Shown here piece by piece: positions 1 to 10,422 of a stretch of DNA of 64,000 nucleotides. The notes beneath the pieces are model-generated. The model was not told where the DNA came from, made no database searches, and saw only the letters and a program-made list of their open reading frames with translations. The stretch is taken from assembly GCF_027595985.1 (NCBI RefSeq), contig NC_073305.1, positions 30,962,939 through 31,026,938 of the forward strand, in the 5' to 3' direction. How positions within the stretch are numbered: the first letter of the stretch is position 1; every line of letters begins with the position of its first letter. Source of the DNA: Sorex araneus. Its lineage: Eukaryota; Chordata; Mammalia; Eulipotyphla; Soricidae. The translations under genes were made by a program, and so were the position numbers.

Positions 1-49
1 ATCCCCCATTTTCCAGTAGCTAGGCAGTCATACCCAGAAACTGCCCCTG

Positions 50-368
50 CACCATGTAATCCCATCAATGGCCAACATCCAGAAAATATAAAACCAAGCT
101 CCCAATATCTTATAGCCTAGTTCTCCCTCTCAAAGAACCTGGCAAGCTACTGAGAGTTTCCTGCCCACATGAGAGAACCTGGCAAGCTCCCTGTGGTGTA
201 TTCATATGCCAAAACCAGTAACAATGATGGGTCTCATTTCCCTGGCCCTGAAAGAGCCTCCAATGAAGCACCATTGGGAAGAACGAGTAAAGAGAGGGTG
301 CTGAAATCTCAGGGCTAGGACGAATAGAGACATTACTGAGACCACTCGAGAAAATCGACAATCAATGG
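50..368 (+). mobile_element. RTE-tailed SINE, long subfamily, divergent 5' part
   Basis: From about 135 the sequence follows the body of the RTE-tailed SINE family (two CTGGCAAGCT repeats, then a degenerate GTATTC.ATATGCCAAAA.CAGTAACAA block). It then has an extra segment of about 95 bp (CTGAAAGAGCCTCCAATG through CTCAGGGCTAGGACGAATAGAG) absent from the short subfamily, and ends with the tail TTACTGAGACCACTCGAG...CAATGGGATGA. Upstream of 135 there is no tRNA-like head; the sequence is unlike the other copies and may be part of a longer parent element. The 5' boundary is uncertain. Confidence 0.7.
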
Positions 369-399
369 GATGATGATGATAACAATGATGATAATGATA

Positions 400-443
<44 letters not shown>

Positions 444-456
444 AATGATGATGATA
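369..456. repeat. (ATG)n / (TGA)n microsatellite
   Basis: Nearly pure ATG triplets with a few ATA/ACA interruptions. They start directly at the GGGATGA end of the preceding SINE, so the array is best read as an expanded SINE tail. The methionine-rich open frame across it is a by-product. Confidence 0.95.
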
Positions 457-814
457 GGGGGAAACATTTTCAGGCTAATCCACAGGTACCAGGCGCAAGA
501 TGAGTCTCTTGGAGAACAAAGTCACTGCCATTTGGATAAGCTGACTTATGACTTACCCCAGAACTTTACAGATATACAACCAAACTAAGGCTATATTGGA
601 AGGGTCAACTGAATACCACAAAATATCACCAAAATCTCACAAAATTTCAATATTGTAATTTTTGTTACACAGCTAGCACTACACAATACCCAAACCTGTG
701 AGATAAATAGAAACATTGGGGGGGGGAGGGCAAGAAGCATATAGTCAGACAGCTGTCATGCTGCTACATCAGGATTCAAACCAGATTCTCATGTAAAATT
801 CTCTGTTGTTTCTT
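457..814. other. Unannotated stretch
   Basis: No gene or recognisable repeat; includes a short G-run near 718-726. Confidence 0.5.
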
Positions 815-922
815 TTTGCTTGAGAGTTTTGGCCATACTGTGCGCTGTCATAAGGGGAGCATGTGGTGCTGGGAATTCAACCCAGAGTTTCCTCATGGGT
901 TCCTGCCCTTTGAGCCATTACC
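815..922 (-). mobile_element. Old SOR-type SINE fragment
   Basis: Reads in reverse as a degraded SOR copy: GGCCATACTG..., then GGTGCTGGGAATTCAACCCAG, which is the reversed B-box region. Confidence 0.5.
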
Positions 923-960
923 CAAGCCCTTCTCTGCTCTTTTACCTGTATTTCTTCTTC

Positions 961-1113
961 CTTTTTTTTTTTTTTTTTGGTTTTGGGGCCATACCCAGTG
1001 GTGCTCAGGGATCACTCCTGGTGGGACTGGGAGATATGTGTGCTGGAGATCAAACCCAGATAAGGCACATGCAAGGCAAACTGCTTACCTGCTGTACTAT
1101 TGCTCCAACCCAA
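961..1113 (-). mobile_element. SOR-type A-tailed SINE
   Basis: A T-run followed by the reverse of the SOR consensus: GGGGCCATACCCAGTGGTGCTCAGGGATCACTCCTGG, then GGAGATCAAACCCAG and TGCTGTACTATTGCTCCAACCC (the tRNA-like head). Middle-aged copy. Confidence 0.85.
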
Positions 1114-2117
1114 AGTGTTTCTTCTTTAAGCTTCATTTTCCTCTTCCTATGTAGTAAAATTAATTTGATGCTCCTTGCATTTGTCTCATGGTTGATTTTT
1201 ACTGATGGCTGAAGCTTTCATGGAAAAAATATCTTTTTCTCTGCACCAAAACTTGACTTCCTAGAATCCTACTTATTTCCCCTTATTCTATGAGTTCTCA
1301 GTGTGGCCCACTGATAACAGAAATAAAAACCTAATCACTAGTTATTGCAGAAATGTAAGTTATGTATATATATAATTTGTTGCTTAACCTCAGAATGGAT
1401 CAGATAGGAAAAGAAGTGCTGGGTGTGAGTATATATGGATAATCATTTCCTCTTCGACTTCACTCTAGAGGTGAACGCATGATAAAGCAGGAGGATTCCA
1501 AGTGGCAAGCTATGATAACACACTTCTCAGCATTCGGCAGGAATTGGTGGCATTACAGCTGAGTCATTTGTCATTATTTTTCAGAAGTGGTTGGTACTGA
1601 AAAGAAATGCCAGTAAAATGAAGGAACAGGACAAATATGGTGCCCATTAATTTTAAAAGACCAGGAGACTCTCGGGGCTGTTGGGGATTGATCAGTTTTA
1701 CTCCAATGCCTACAAAAGGACTAGAGGAAAACAAGAGTCAATTTGAAGTGATGCTATAGTCAACTCAATTGTGAGTTCAAGGGGTTCCCACTTAGTGAGC
1801 TTAACCCTCTGCGGAAAATCTTTAAATATCAGCAGTGGTGGTGTAAAATTGGTAGGAAGAACTGTTGTCTGGCATTTTGTTTTGTAAAGTCATTTTAAGA
1901 TACAATTCAGACTTTCTCACACTGGGAACTACGCACATTTGGCTTGACTAACCCTTTCTTAGGGGCCCACCCTGGGCAGCAGGATTTCTGGTTTCCACCC
2001 ACAAGACAGCAATGTCTTCAAATACTACCAAATGTCCATGGGACTCAAAATAACTCCTGAGAGGCACATAAACACTTCCTCTAATTGTATATACTATATC
2101 TAAATTATATATGTGTA
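1114..2117. other. Unannotated intergenic stretch
   Basis: No coding potential beyond chance and no repeat family recognised by eye; AT-rich, with TATATA motifs near 1362 and 2089-2115. Confidence 0.5.
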
Positions 2118-2129
2118 TAAATTATATAT

Positions 2130-2376
2130 CACTGTATCACTGTCATCCTGTTGATCATCGATTTGCTCGAGCAGACACCAGTAACATCTCCATTGTGAGA
2201 GTTGTTGTTACTGTTTTTGGCATATCAAATACACCATGGGTAGCTTGCCAAGCTCTGCTGTGCAGGTTGGATACTCTTGATAGCTTGCCGGGCTCTCTGA
2301 GAGGGGCAGAGGAATTGAACTCAGGTCGACTGTGTGCAAGGCAAATGCCCTACCCGCTGTGCTATGGCTCCAGCCC
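2130..2376 (-). mobile_element. RTE-tailed SINE, short subfamily, full length
   Basis: Reads on the minus strand from the tRNA-like head (reverse of CCCGCTGTGCTATGGCTCC) through the body to the tail GATGACAGTGATACAGTG. It is flanked by a perfect 12-bp duplication TAAATTATATAT (2118-2129 and 2377-2388). There is no poly(A). Confidence 0.93.
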
Positions 2377-2544
2377 TAAATTATATATGTATATTATATA
2401 TATGTATATAAAACAAACTGCTTGTGCTCAGCCTCTGAGCATAAATGCCACAGGATATTACAGAGAACGTCTGTCCTCCTTTCATCCCCAAAGTGTGATT
2501 GTATTCCTTCTGGAAGCCAATAGGGAGCAGCCCACAGGCCTTCT

Positions 2545-2945
2545 TGAAGAAGTCGCTGTGCTCTAAAAATAAAAAATATTTTTTAAATAACTTTGTAAAT
2601 GATAGGTAACATGGTTATCACAGTAATAATGTTTGTGGCGTTGACATTTACGGTCACCTCACCACCACCACGATGCCCAAAAGTCTCCACCAATGACCTT
2701 CGCAGGCCACCCCTTTTTGTATTGCTCCCCACCTTTGCTATTCTCACTCCTGTATCCAGTAACAAGGTTATTTTTTTAATCATCTGATAGCTTCCTTTCC
2801 TTTCATTATTTCTCTGTGTGCCAGAAATCAGTGGGATCATCTGGTATTTGTCCTTTTCCCTCTGGCATCATCGCTTAAACAATGCTCTCCAGTTCCATCC
2901 ACGTTGCTGCAAACCGCAAGGTTCCATCATAGAGTCATCAGTTAC
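2545..2945 (-). mobile_element. L1 3' UTR fragment
   Basis: The reverse strand reads CAGCAACGTGGATGGAACTGGAG...GACAAATACCAGATGATC, the familiar mammalian L1 3' end motif (CAACATGGATGAACCTGGAGG...GACAAATACTGCATGATCTC). It continues to an A-rich end near 2560. No ORF2 is preserved. Confidence 0.75.
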
Positions 2946-3274
2946 TTAAAACTCAGGATGTTTTCCCTGAGTGCAACATCCCTTCTGGGGGCTGCCCCTA
3001 TCCAGGAAACCACTAGTGGACTCCCCCTCGGAAAAGTGCTGCCTGTGCCTGTTGCGGTGTTGGTGTTGTCTGCAAAAAGTTCTGAGATGCCAGCCCTGGA
3101 GAGAGACCATCTTTCCTAGGTATCTCTGCACTAGTTTCTGGGTATACCTAGGGGGCTCTTGGGAGCAGGATACAGTGTGCCACCTTGTTTGACATGGTCT
3201 CCTCCCTTTTGTGTCAGGAAAAGAAATACTAAGCCAAATGCTTCCCCAAATTAAAGTTGCTGGCAGATTTTGTT
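2946..3274. other. Unannotated stretch, possibly older L1 sequence
   Basis: No gene seen. It directly follows the L1 3' UTR on its upstream side and may be more of the same element, but I cannot match it. Confidence 0.35.
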
Positions 3275-3289
3275 AAAATGTGGGCCCAG

Positions 3290-3468
3290 GGGCTGGAGCA
3301 ATAGCACAGAGGATAGGGCATTTCCCCTTGCATGTGGCCAACCCATGTTCGATTCCCAGCATCCCATATGGTCCCCCAAGCAGTGCCAGGAGTAATTCCT
3401 GAGTGCATGAGTCAGGAGTAACCCCTAAGCATCACCAAGTGTGACCCCTCCCCCCCAAAAAAAAAGCA
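3290..3468 (+). mobile_element. SOR-type A-tailed SINE with target-site duplication
   Basis: GGCTGGAGCAATAGCACAG head, B-box GTTCGATTCC, the CCATATGGTCCCC body and an A-rich end. Perfect 15-bp duplication AAAATGTGGGCCCAG at 3275-3289 and 3469-3483. The left junction reads GTT/AAAA, the L1 endonuclease preference. Confidence 0.95.
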
Positions 3469-3492
3469 AAAATGTGGGCCCAGAATCAGGAG

Positions 3493-3660
3493 CTCTGAAT
3501 GGGGCCTAAGATTTTGCAAGTCCTACCAGGTCAGCCTGCCATTGTGCTACACTTTGAGAGTAAACCATGGGTAGATGATAAAAATCATCTGGGAGCAGAG
3601 TCCTAGGGCCAGATTCTGATTCAGAGGGTTCCAGTGGACCAGGCATCTGATTTTTAACAC
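3493..3660 (+). mobile_element. MER5A-like hAT-Charlie relics
   Basis: GGGGCCTAAGATTTTGCAAGTCCTACCAGG...GCTACACTTTGAGAGTA resembles the 3' end of MER5A. Directly after it, AAAATCATCTGGGAGCAGAG...CAGATTCTGATTCAGAGGG resembles its 5' half. Two ancient pieces, or one rearranged one. Recalled from consensus, not aligned. Confidence 0.55.
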
Positions 3661-4198
3661 CTTTCCCCCCAAAAGCCAAATACCTTAGTTCTGTATCCCA
3701 CAACTGTCTTAGATTGAACCGCATTCTTAGAGTTTGAGGCCAATCATCATGGAGCTATGAAACAGGAATGGTCTGAAGCCTTCTCCCCTACAGACAAATC
3801 ACCTCATGCAAATACCTGTTATGTGATATCCACAGGACATTTGATAGACCCAGATAAATCCAAGACCCAAGCAGTTCACCTGGGTTGGAGGCTTGCCTGC
3901 TGCCCCAGAGACTGAAAAAAAGGAAGGTTTCTTTCTTACATCTCTTCCAGGCTAGACCCAGGAAGAGCCTTTTCTATAAATGGCACAATTATTAACCCCT
4001 CTAGAAAAGATGTTCCTGATCAGCCACCTACAAAGTAGAGGTGAACAATTCTGGGATTTGTGGACCACAGGACCCAGCTCTGCCTGTTTCTGGAGCCATT
4101 TTGATGAGCAGTTGCCACAGCGCAGAAGGTTAGAATTCTACTGCCTGAAAATCTTCCTGCCTTTGGTCTTTTGAGTATTGAAGATAAGGGAGAAGGGA
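3661..4198. other. Unannotated intergenic stretch
   Basis: Nothing recognised. Confidence 0.5.
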
Positions 4199-4348
4199 TT
4201 TGGGCCACACCCAGTGGTGCCAGGGTTTATTCCTGGCTCTGTGCTCAGAGGTCATTCCCAGCCCTGCTTGAGGGATCAAACTCAATGCTGGGCTCAGCCA
4301 AGTAGGCTAGATACAAGTGCCTTATCTCCTACACTATCTCCAGCCCCT
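4199..4348 (-). mobile_element. SOR-type SINE
   Basis: GGGCCACACCCAGTGGTGCC..., TTCCTGGCTCTGTGCTCAG, ending CTACACTATCTCCAGCCCC. Old copy with no clear duplication. Confidence 0.8.
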
Positions 4349-4506
4349 GTGTTGAGTATTTATGATAAGGAAGAAAGTCAAGGGAATCTTCCTGCGTTGG
4401 CTTTCAGAGAGTCCTCAGTCTCACCAGCAGAATTTCCTCTCAGTACCCCACAAGGGTCTGTGTTTCATCAAACAGGTATGAGAGTTCAAGAGAAGAAAAA
4501 GCAAAG

Positions 4507-4548
4507 AGAGTGAGAGAGACAGAGAGAGATAGAGAGAGAGACAGAGAG
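4507..4548. repeat. GA-rich simple repeat
   Basis: GAGAGAGACAGAGAGAGATAGAGAGAG tract. Confidence 0.85.
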
Positions 4549-5475
4549 AATATGTATGTGTGTACATGGTGCTAGGGAATGAGTAAAGCATCTTTGTGAT
4601 GATACCCTGATAAAAAAGGAATCCAGAGCCCACACTAGCAGCATGCGTAATAAGGAGCATTTGCTGTGCTGCTCTGGTTTATTTCCTGTCCTCAGGAGGA
4701 AAATGAAGTTGCATTACTCCCACTTTATTCCTAAAGATGTGGAAGGAGCTGGAGGAATTTGAGAGCTGGAGGAAAGTTATCTGGGTTCCTGACCCAAGGA
4801 CCTTTGTGCTATCATCCCTTTGCTACTTGCATGGAAGCTTGTCTTATTTAAACCAATTATTTTGGGTCTTTCTATGGCAGTAGCTGAATCTAATATAATC
4901 TTATTCTATATCCCAGATTACTCCAGCTCAACATAGCATTTAAATATAATAATATTTAATGGGAACTGTGTCATTTTTCCATTCCCGGACGGAACTCTCT
5001 GATGGCAGTTTTGCATGCTATAAAAATGAATGTGTCTGGTTTTGACCTCTGCTGTTTCTCTAAGCTCACCTCCATTTTGCCATCTCTTCCCCACACCCAT
5101 GATGGCATTTCTGTTACATCTCATGCAAGAATTACGGTATGTAAAGCAACATCCTGCCAGATTTGGTGGGATCCGGCTAACACTACCCAGGAAAAAAATG
5201 TCATTTTCTCTTTTCATAATAGACTTTTGAAGAAAGCCTATCTATACCTCCTTATGAAAACCTATACTGCTAGGGATAAACTGCTAAGGCAAAGCATATC
5301 CATAAATATGCCTCTGTGGTTCATCTCAACTCTTTTTCTCCAGTTCTTACTTCAAAATAAACATCCTTCTCATCCATGTTGTTTTTATTGGAAAAAATTA
5401 CCTTTCTATGCAATCATTTTCCATTTTAAATTATAATTTACCCTCTGAATTCTATTTATTAAGAATAGCAATACA
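4549..5475. other. Unannotated intergenic stretch
   Basis: No repeat recognised. A chance open frame of about 144 codons (5002-5436) has no domain-like composition and no splice or promoter context. Confidence 0.5.
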
Positions 5476-5638
5476 TGGGCCAGAGAGATAGTACAGGGGT
5501 TAAGGTGTTTGCAAACTCATTAACCCCTATGCTATAAGCTACAGCGTAATCTGCAGCACCACATATGGTACCCCAAGCATCAGTAGGAGTGATCCCATAG
5601 CGCAGAAGCAGGAAGGAACCCTGATCACTGCTTTATGT
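5476..5638 (+). mobile_element. Degraded SOR-type SINE
   Basis: GGGCCAGAGAGATAGTACAGGGGTTAAGGTG head and CATATGGTACCCCAAGC...AGGAGTGATCCC body. It leads into a GGAA array that occupies the place of an A-rich tail. Confidence 0.65.
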
Positions 5639-5838
5639 GAAGAAAGAAAGGAAGATAAAAGGGAAAAAAGGAGGGAGAGAGGGAGGGAGGGAGGGAGGGA
5701 GGGAGGAAGGAAGGAAGGAAGGAAGGAAGGAAGGAAGGAAGGAAGGAAGGAAGGAAGGAAGGAAGGAAGGAAGGAAGGAAGGAAGGAAGGAAGGAAGGAA
5801 GAAAGGAAGGAAGGATGGATGTAAGGAAGGAAGGAAAG
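5639..5838. repeat. (GGAA)n microsatellite, about 200 bp
   Basis: GAAAGGAA, then GGGA, then about thirty GGAA units with few interruptions. The KEGR and LPSF low-complexity frames come only from this array. Confidence 0.97.
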
Positions 5839-5874
5839 GGAGGAACACCACAAGCATATTACACAGATTAAACA

Positions 5875-5956
5875 GGTGTTTTGTTTGGGGACCATACCCT
5901 GTTTTGCTCAGGGATCACTCCTGGCAGGTCTCAGGGGATGATATGGGATGCTCAAG
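5875..5956 (-). mobile_element. SOR-type SINE fragment (3' half)
   Basis: GGGGACCATACCCTGTTTTGCTCAGGGATCACTCCTGGCAGG... stops before the tRNA-like head. Confidence 0.65.
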
Positions 5957-6059
5957 AAAAGTAAGTCCATTAACATAAAGAACAAAAGTAAGGCTCAAAG
6001 AGACACTATCTCCCTTCTCTATGAAAAGTTAGACATGCCAGTTGGTCAGTAATGATTGT

Positions 6060-6128
6060 GATATGTATTTATATATGTATATATATGCATATATATACAC
6101 ATATATCTATATTGTGTTGTATATATAT
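6060..6128. repeat. AT-rich (TATA)n tract
   Basis: Alternating TATATA/CATATA sequence. Confidence 0.85.
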
Positions 6129-6171
6129 GGCTCTTTCAAGGCAAAGTTGCTTTGCTGCTGGCTATTGTTGT

Positions 6172-6320
6172 TAACTGTGGATACCACAAGTAGTGGTGTT
6201 CTGAGGACCTGGGGCACTCCTGATGGTGCTAGAGATTTGGGGTTGTGGGGAGGGCTATGCAATACCGAGAGCTTTGACCATGGAAGGGGCATGGCATGTG
6301 CTTTACCAGTCAAACCACAT
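6172..6320 (-). mobile_element. Possible old SOR-type SINE
   Basis: ACCACAAGTAGTGGTGTTCTGAGG...GGGGCACTCCTGATGGTGCTAG suggests a decayed reversed copy; weak. Confidence 0.35.
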
Positions 6321-6337
6321 TCCTATTTCCTAAAATA

Positions 6338-6487
6338 GAATTTTTGTTTTGTTTTGGGGTCACACTGGGTGGTGCTCATGGGTCACTCCCACCAGTGCTC
6401 AGATAACCATGCAATGCCAGGGATCAAACACCAACTTTACACATGCAAAGCACGTGCTCCAGCTTGTTGAGTTATCTCTATGGTCCC
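6338..6487 (-). mobile_element. SOR-type SINE
   Basis: TTTTGTTTTGGGGTCACACTGGGTGGTGCTCATGGGTCACTCC..., GGGATCAAACACC, ending GAGTTATCTCTATGGTCCCC. Confidence 0.75.
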
Positions 6488-6569
6488 CTAGATAAAATTC
6501 TTAACAAATTTAGTCAGGTGAACTTTCAAGGATACAATCTCTCTCTCTTCCTCTTTCTCTCCCTCTCTC

Positions 6570-6800
6570 TCTCCTCGTCTCAATTAAAATTTTAATTTAA
6601 TTAAAGAACTGTGATTTACAAGGTTACTAATAGTTAAGTTTTAAGCATATAATGTTTCAACACCAATACCACCACCAGTGTCAACTTCCCTCCACCACAT
6701 TTCCCATACTCCACCCCTCTCACCCCCAACCCCTATTGCCACCTTGATAGGCACACTACAAAGTTTGGTGGTTGTAGCTTAGATCTGATGTTTTCAGTGC
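6570..6800 (-). mobile_element. L1 3' UTR fragment
   Basis: Reversed L1 3' end: AATTAAAGAACTGTGATTTACAAGG..., then CCAATACCACCACCAGTGTCAACTTCCCTCCACCAC. The same ACCAGTG...CCCTCCACC layout recurs near 20800, 33580 and 58840. Confidence 0.65.
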
Positions 6801-6806
6801 TGTTGT

Positions 6807-6907
<101 letters not shown>

Positions 6908-6918
6908 CCCTCACTAAC

Positions 6919-7053
6919 TCTTTGGGGCTACATCCAACAGTGCTCAAAGCTTACTACTGGCAATGCTTCGGGGACCTTATGTGGTGCTGGAGACTGACTC
7001 TGTGCCAGCAAAACATATGCCCTACCTGCTGTACTATTATTTCTCCCACTGTC
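6919..7053 (-). mobile_element. SOR-type SINE
   Basis: TTTGGGGCTACATCCAACAGTGCTCAAAGC...GGGGACCTTATGTGGTGCTGGAGACTGACTC...TGCTGTACTATTATTTCTCCC. Confidence 0.75.
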
Positions 7054-7082
7054 CATTACAACCCCCGCCCCACCAACTCCAC

Positions 7083-7127
7083 ACACAAACACTCACTCAC
7101 ACACACACACACACACACACACACATT
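7083..7127. repeat. (CA)n microsatellite
   Basis: ACACAAACACTCACTCACACACAC... run. Confidence 0.95.
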
Positions 7128-7256
7128 TTGCTCATACCTTACCAGAGGGAGTCCAGGGTAAGAGGACTTACCAAGAAATGAGTCAATAAACTTGGACACA
7201 GACCCTCCAACCACAGTCATTTAGCATTACCCTTCTTCTGCATTCAACTTCTTCTA

Positions 7257-7502
7257 GCACTGTAGCACTGTCGCCCCGTTGTTCATCGATTTGCTTGAGC
7301 AGGCACCAGTTATGTCTCCATTGTGAGACTTGTTGTTACTATTTTTGGCATATTGAAAATGCCACAGGTAGCTTGCCAGGCTCTGCCATGCGGGCAGGAT
7401 ACTCTCGGTAGCTTGCCGGGCTCTCCGAGAGGGACGGAGGAATCAAACCCAGGTCAGCTACATGCAAGGCAAATGCCCTACCCGCTGTGCTATCACTCCA
7501 GT
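7257..7502 (-). mobile_element. RTE-tailed SINE, full length, left arm of a double-tailed insertion
   Basis: Minus-strand copy from the tRNA-like head (reverse of CCCGCTGTGCTATCACTCC, near 7500) to the tail GACAGTGCTACAGTGC at 7257. Its left junction is CAACTTCTTCTA (7245-7256). The partner duplication lies not at its own 5' end but beyond an inverted fragment, at 7592-7603. Confidence 0.93.
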
Positions 7503-7591
7503 CAACAATAAGTCTCACAATGGAGACATTACTGGTACCCACTCGAGCAAATCGGTGAACAATGGGAGGACAGCGCGACAGTGCTATAGTG
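7503..7591 (+). mobile_element. RTE-tailed SINE 3' fragment, right arm of the double-tailed insertion
   Basis: Begins CAACAATAAGTCTCACAATGG, inside the SINE body, and ends GACAGTGCTATAGTG directly before the duplication CAACTTCTTCTA (7592-7603). It is inverted relative to the full copy at 7257-7502, so both outer ends of the insertion are SINE 3' tails. Confidence 0.93.
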
Positions 7592-7603
7592 CAACTTCTT
7601 CTA

Positions 7604-8295
7604 AACAGACAAAATTCACCCAACCAGTTAGATTTTGCCAGAGTTGAAAGGAGGTCTACAGTTTGCATATTTCTTGTCTGAGAAAGCCGGATGCTTCTTC
7701 CCCCAAGTTCCGATTTTTGATCTGTGATTTTTTATTTTTGCCTCCTTTGACAAAAGATAGTACATCCTTTCTTGGCACGGTGCACCCCCAACTTAGTCAC
7801 CAGTAGCAGATGGCTAGGGACATGTGATCAAACTTTTTTTTTACATTTTTTTCACAAAGTCAATATATCAATACATGAAAGCAGACCGCCTGCTCTCCTA
7901 AAATCCATCAGCACTACAAAACCCTCCTCTGTTTGAAGCAAACGCTTTGCCTCCTGTACTCCCTCCACTTCTAAATATTCCCCTATTCCACCAGATTGGA
8001 AAGTTTCCCTTCCTTTGTTCATGCTGTTCATTAGCTAAGGGCACAACTGTCTCCAATGTGACTGTTATAAACAAGCAGTGCTTCACACAGGCAGCTGGAC
8101 CAACAGAGATTATAGTGCGGGGCTTTGCAACTCACATGTGGCCACCGCTTTATTCTGCTATTCCTTTAAAGTAACTCACGTCAGCTACTCCTAGTTAGCC
8201 AAGTTCTTAATGTTTCCCCACTCAGCTTAATTAAGTTCTTTATTGATATAAATAAGGTTTTCATTGACCTGAGTTCAGCAAAAGGAAAAAAAAAA

Positions 8296-8297
<2 letters not shown>
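7604..8297. other. Unannotated intergenic stretch
   Basis: No repeat recognised with confidence; weak SOR-like words near 8088-8150. Confidence 0.45.

Positions 8298-8345
<48 letters not shown>
8298..8345. repeat. (GT)n microsatellite
   Basis: About 24 GT units after an A-run. Confidence 0.97.
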
Positions 8346-8346
<1 letters not shown>

Positions 8347-10272
8347 GGTAAAAGTTCTTTAGCTGAAAGAGAGACACAATCTGAGGATCTCAAATTCATC
8401 AGGGATCAGGGAGTGGTGCACCTTCTCCCTAAGGCTGGAGAGTATGAGGTGGCTAGACACAAGGCCTTGGGGAGAGAATTACATGCATTCAACAAAATGC
8501 TTCTTCCAAATTGTTTCTCAGCAAAGAGTCTTCTTCTTCGAACCTATAGTTCAAGCTAAAGATTCTCAGTCACAAGCCCAGCCACCCAGGAGACTGGTTA
8601 GTTGGAAAGGATATTCAATCTGGTCTGGTGGACCCAGCCAGAAGAGCATCATAAAGGAGTACATCATAAAGGAGTACATGGAGTACATAGGAGGACCAGA
8701 TTTTCAGATGGGGGCTGCTCCTGAAAAAATGGACAGTCACATCAAAATGGTTAATCAGAGTTTCAAGAAGAGTACAGCAAAACTACACCCAAGTGCCCCA
8801 ATACTCTGGAAACCCATAAAATCCAGAAATAATTTCAGCCATTGTGGTTCAAAAAAAAAAAAGAGGGGTGCTTTGCGGTAGTGTTTCATTCACAAAGGGG
8901 AGGGCCACCCTTTCCTGCCTGTCACAAGGAAAATAATAGGCATTGGAGCCACTTTCTAGTTCCTCTTGAATCCTATTTTCATAATGTAAATGGATTTGCT
9001 ATTTAGTTTGAAATGTGATTTGCACAGTGTCAAACAAATCCATATTTTAATAGAAGTACGGAAATCCACTTAAAGCCTAACAGATAGGACTTTCCGAAGT
9101 ATGTTGTTGCATTTTTTATTTCCTTGGAAATTTCAAAGAGCTGCAGCCTGTCTGGCATATCACAGCTTGTCAGTGAAATAAAGATAACATTTGTGAGATA
9201 TCCTCTCTCCCTCCCCACCCAGTACTTCATGTCTTCTTTCCCATATCCTGTCTTCTCCCAGCACTTAGACAATTTTCAACGCATTGCCCCAGTGGATTGT
9301 TAAAGCAATTTCACTTTTCCAGCTTAGGTTTCCAAAGTTTTAGGCCTTGTTTTGAGGGTTGAGAGAGCAGATGGAGACCATCATCAGTGTAGGCAGATAC
9401 TGCATGGCTGAGAATAGGGGACAACTAGGGGGAGGTTGTTAAGTTGATGAGGGTTTCCCTCAGAGTTGGAAAATTATTCTTGGCCAGGCAAAAGGATGAG
9501 ATCGAGGGAAAAAATGAAATATTTGGAAAACAACACTGTGCTCTTCCATCCTTTCTCCTGGTCAGAATTTCCACTAAGAAGTGAAGCTTATGGGATACTG
9601 GTTGCATGGGGGATGGGTACTTCTCTCTGCTGTCTATTTGAATGGCAGCATCTAGAGTTGTAGAAAGGACTAACCTGCCTCAGGGACACACGTGGGGACA
9701 GTGAGATGTATGGAGGTTGTTCCTGGCCTCAGGGAGTCCACCTTAGCACAGAACCTGAGGAATATTTCTCACTCACTCAATCCTAGTCTGAAAGAGGCAA
9801 AGCAAGTCATAGATGAGCTATCACTGTGCTCATTTGCATGAGTTGACTTCAGAAACAAGAGTGGACATTGTAGTGCTTGACAGTTCCTCTAACATTGCTG
9901 ACCTTGGGTCATCTTTGAACCTGGACTTCATCGTGCAATGGCCTAGACAGTGGGGGCTGCTGCTTGGTACAAAGCCCGTGAAAAGAACTCTGCAGAAAGG
10001 GGTCATGGCCATGAAAGGCATCCCTTTCTTGGCCTGTCTTTCAGTTCAATTGGTCTACAGTGGAGTCCTGGGAACTGAATTGATGCTAAACTCAGCAGGT
10101 TAATACTCTAAAGGCCCATTTAAGGCTGCTAGCCTAGTAGAAGAGAGAATGAAGAAAGAGGAACATTACGTATGACAGGCTGAACCAAAAGATACGAAAA
10201 TGTTTTGTGAAACAGAGGATGTAGCTGAATTGGAAAGTTAAAGTGAGGCTCGTTGAATTTTGTGTGTGTGTG
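8346..10272. other. Unannotated intergenic stretch
   Basis: No SINE seen. It holds a short direct repeat CATCATAAAGGAGTACAT near 8648-8682 and an A12 run at 8851-8862. An open frame of about 145 codons across it (8444-8881) looks like chance. Confidence 0.5.
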
Positions 10273-10422
10273 GCTATGGTTTTGCTTTGAGCCGCATTCT
10301 GCAGTGCTCAGGGCTTGCTCACGGTAGGCCTCAGGGAGCCACATGAGGTGCCAGGGATCAAACCTAGATCAGCCATGTGCAAGGCAAGCCTCTTTCCTGC
10401 CATACTAACTCTCTGGTCCCCC
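10273..10422 (-). mobile_element. SOR-type SINE, old
   Basis: TTTTGCTTTGAGCCGCATTCTGCAGTGCTCAGGGC..., GGTGCCAGGGATCAAACCTAG, ending CATACTAACTCTCTGGTCCCC. Confidence 0.75.

Noticed and set aside
370-588. Methionine-rich, KEGR, LS, RE and TH-repeat frames at microsatellites
   Set aside because: They are translations of simple repeats (ATG, GGAA, CT, CA) and not genes.
8444-8881. 145-codon frame followed by an A-run, possible processed pseudogene
   Set aside because: No recognisable domain, no target duplication seen, and codons include the A-run itself; best read as chance.
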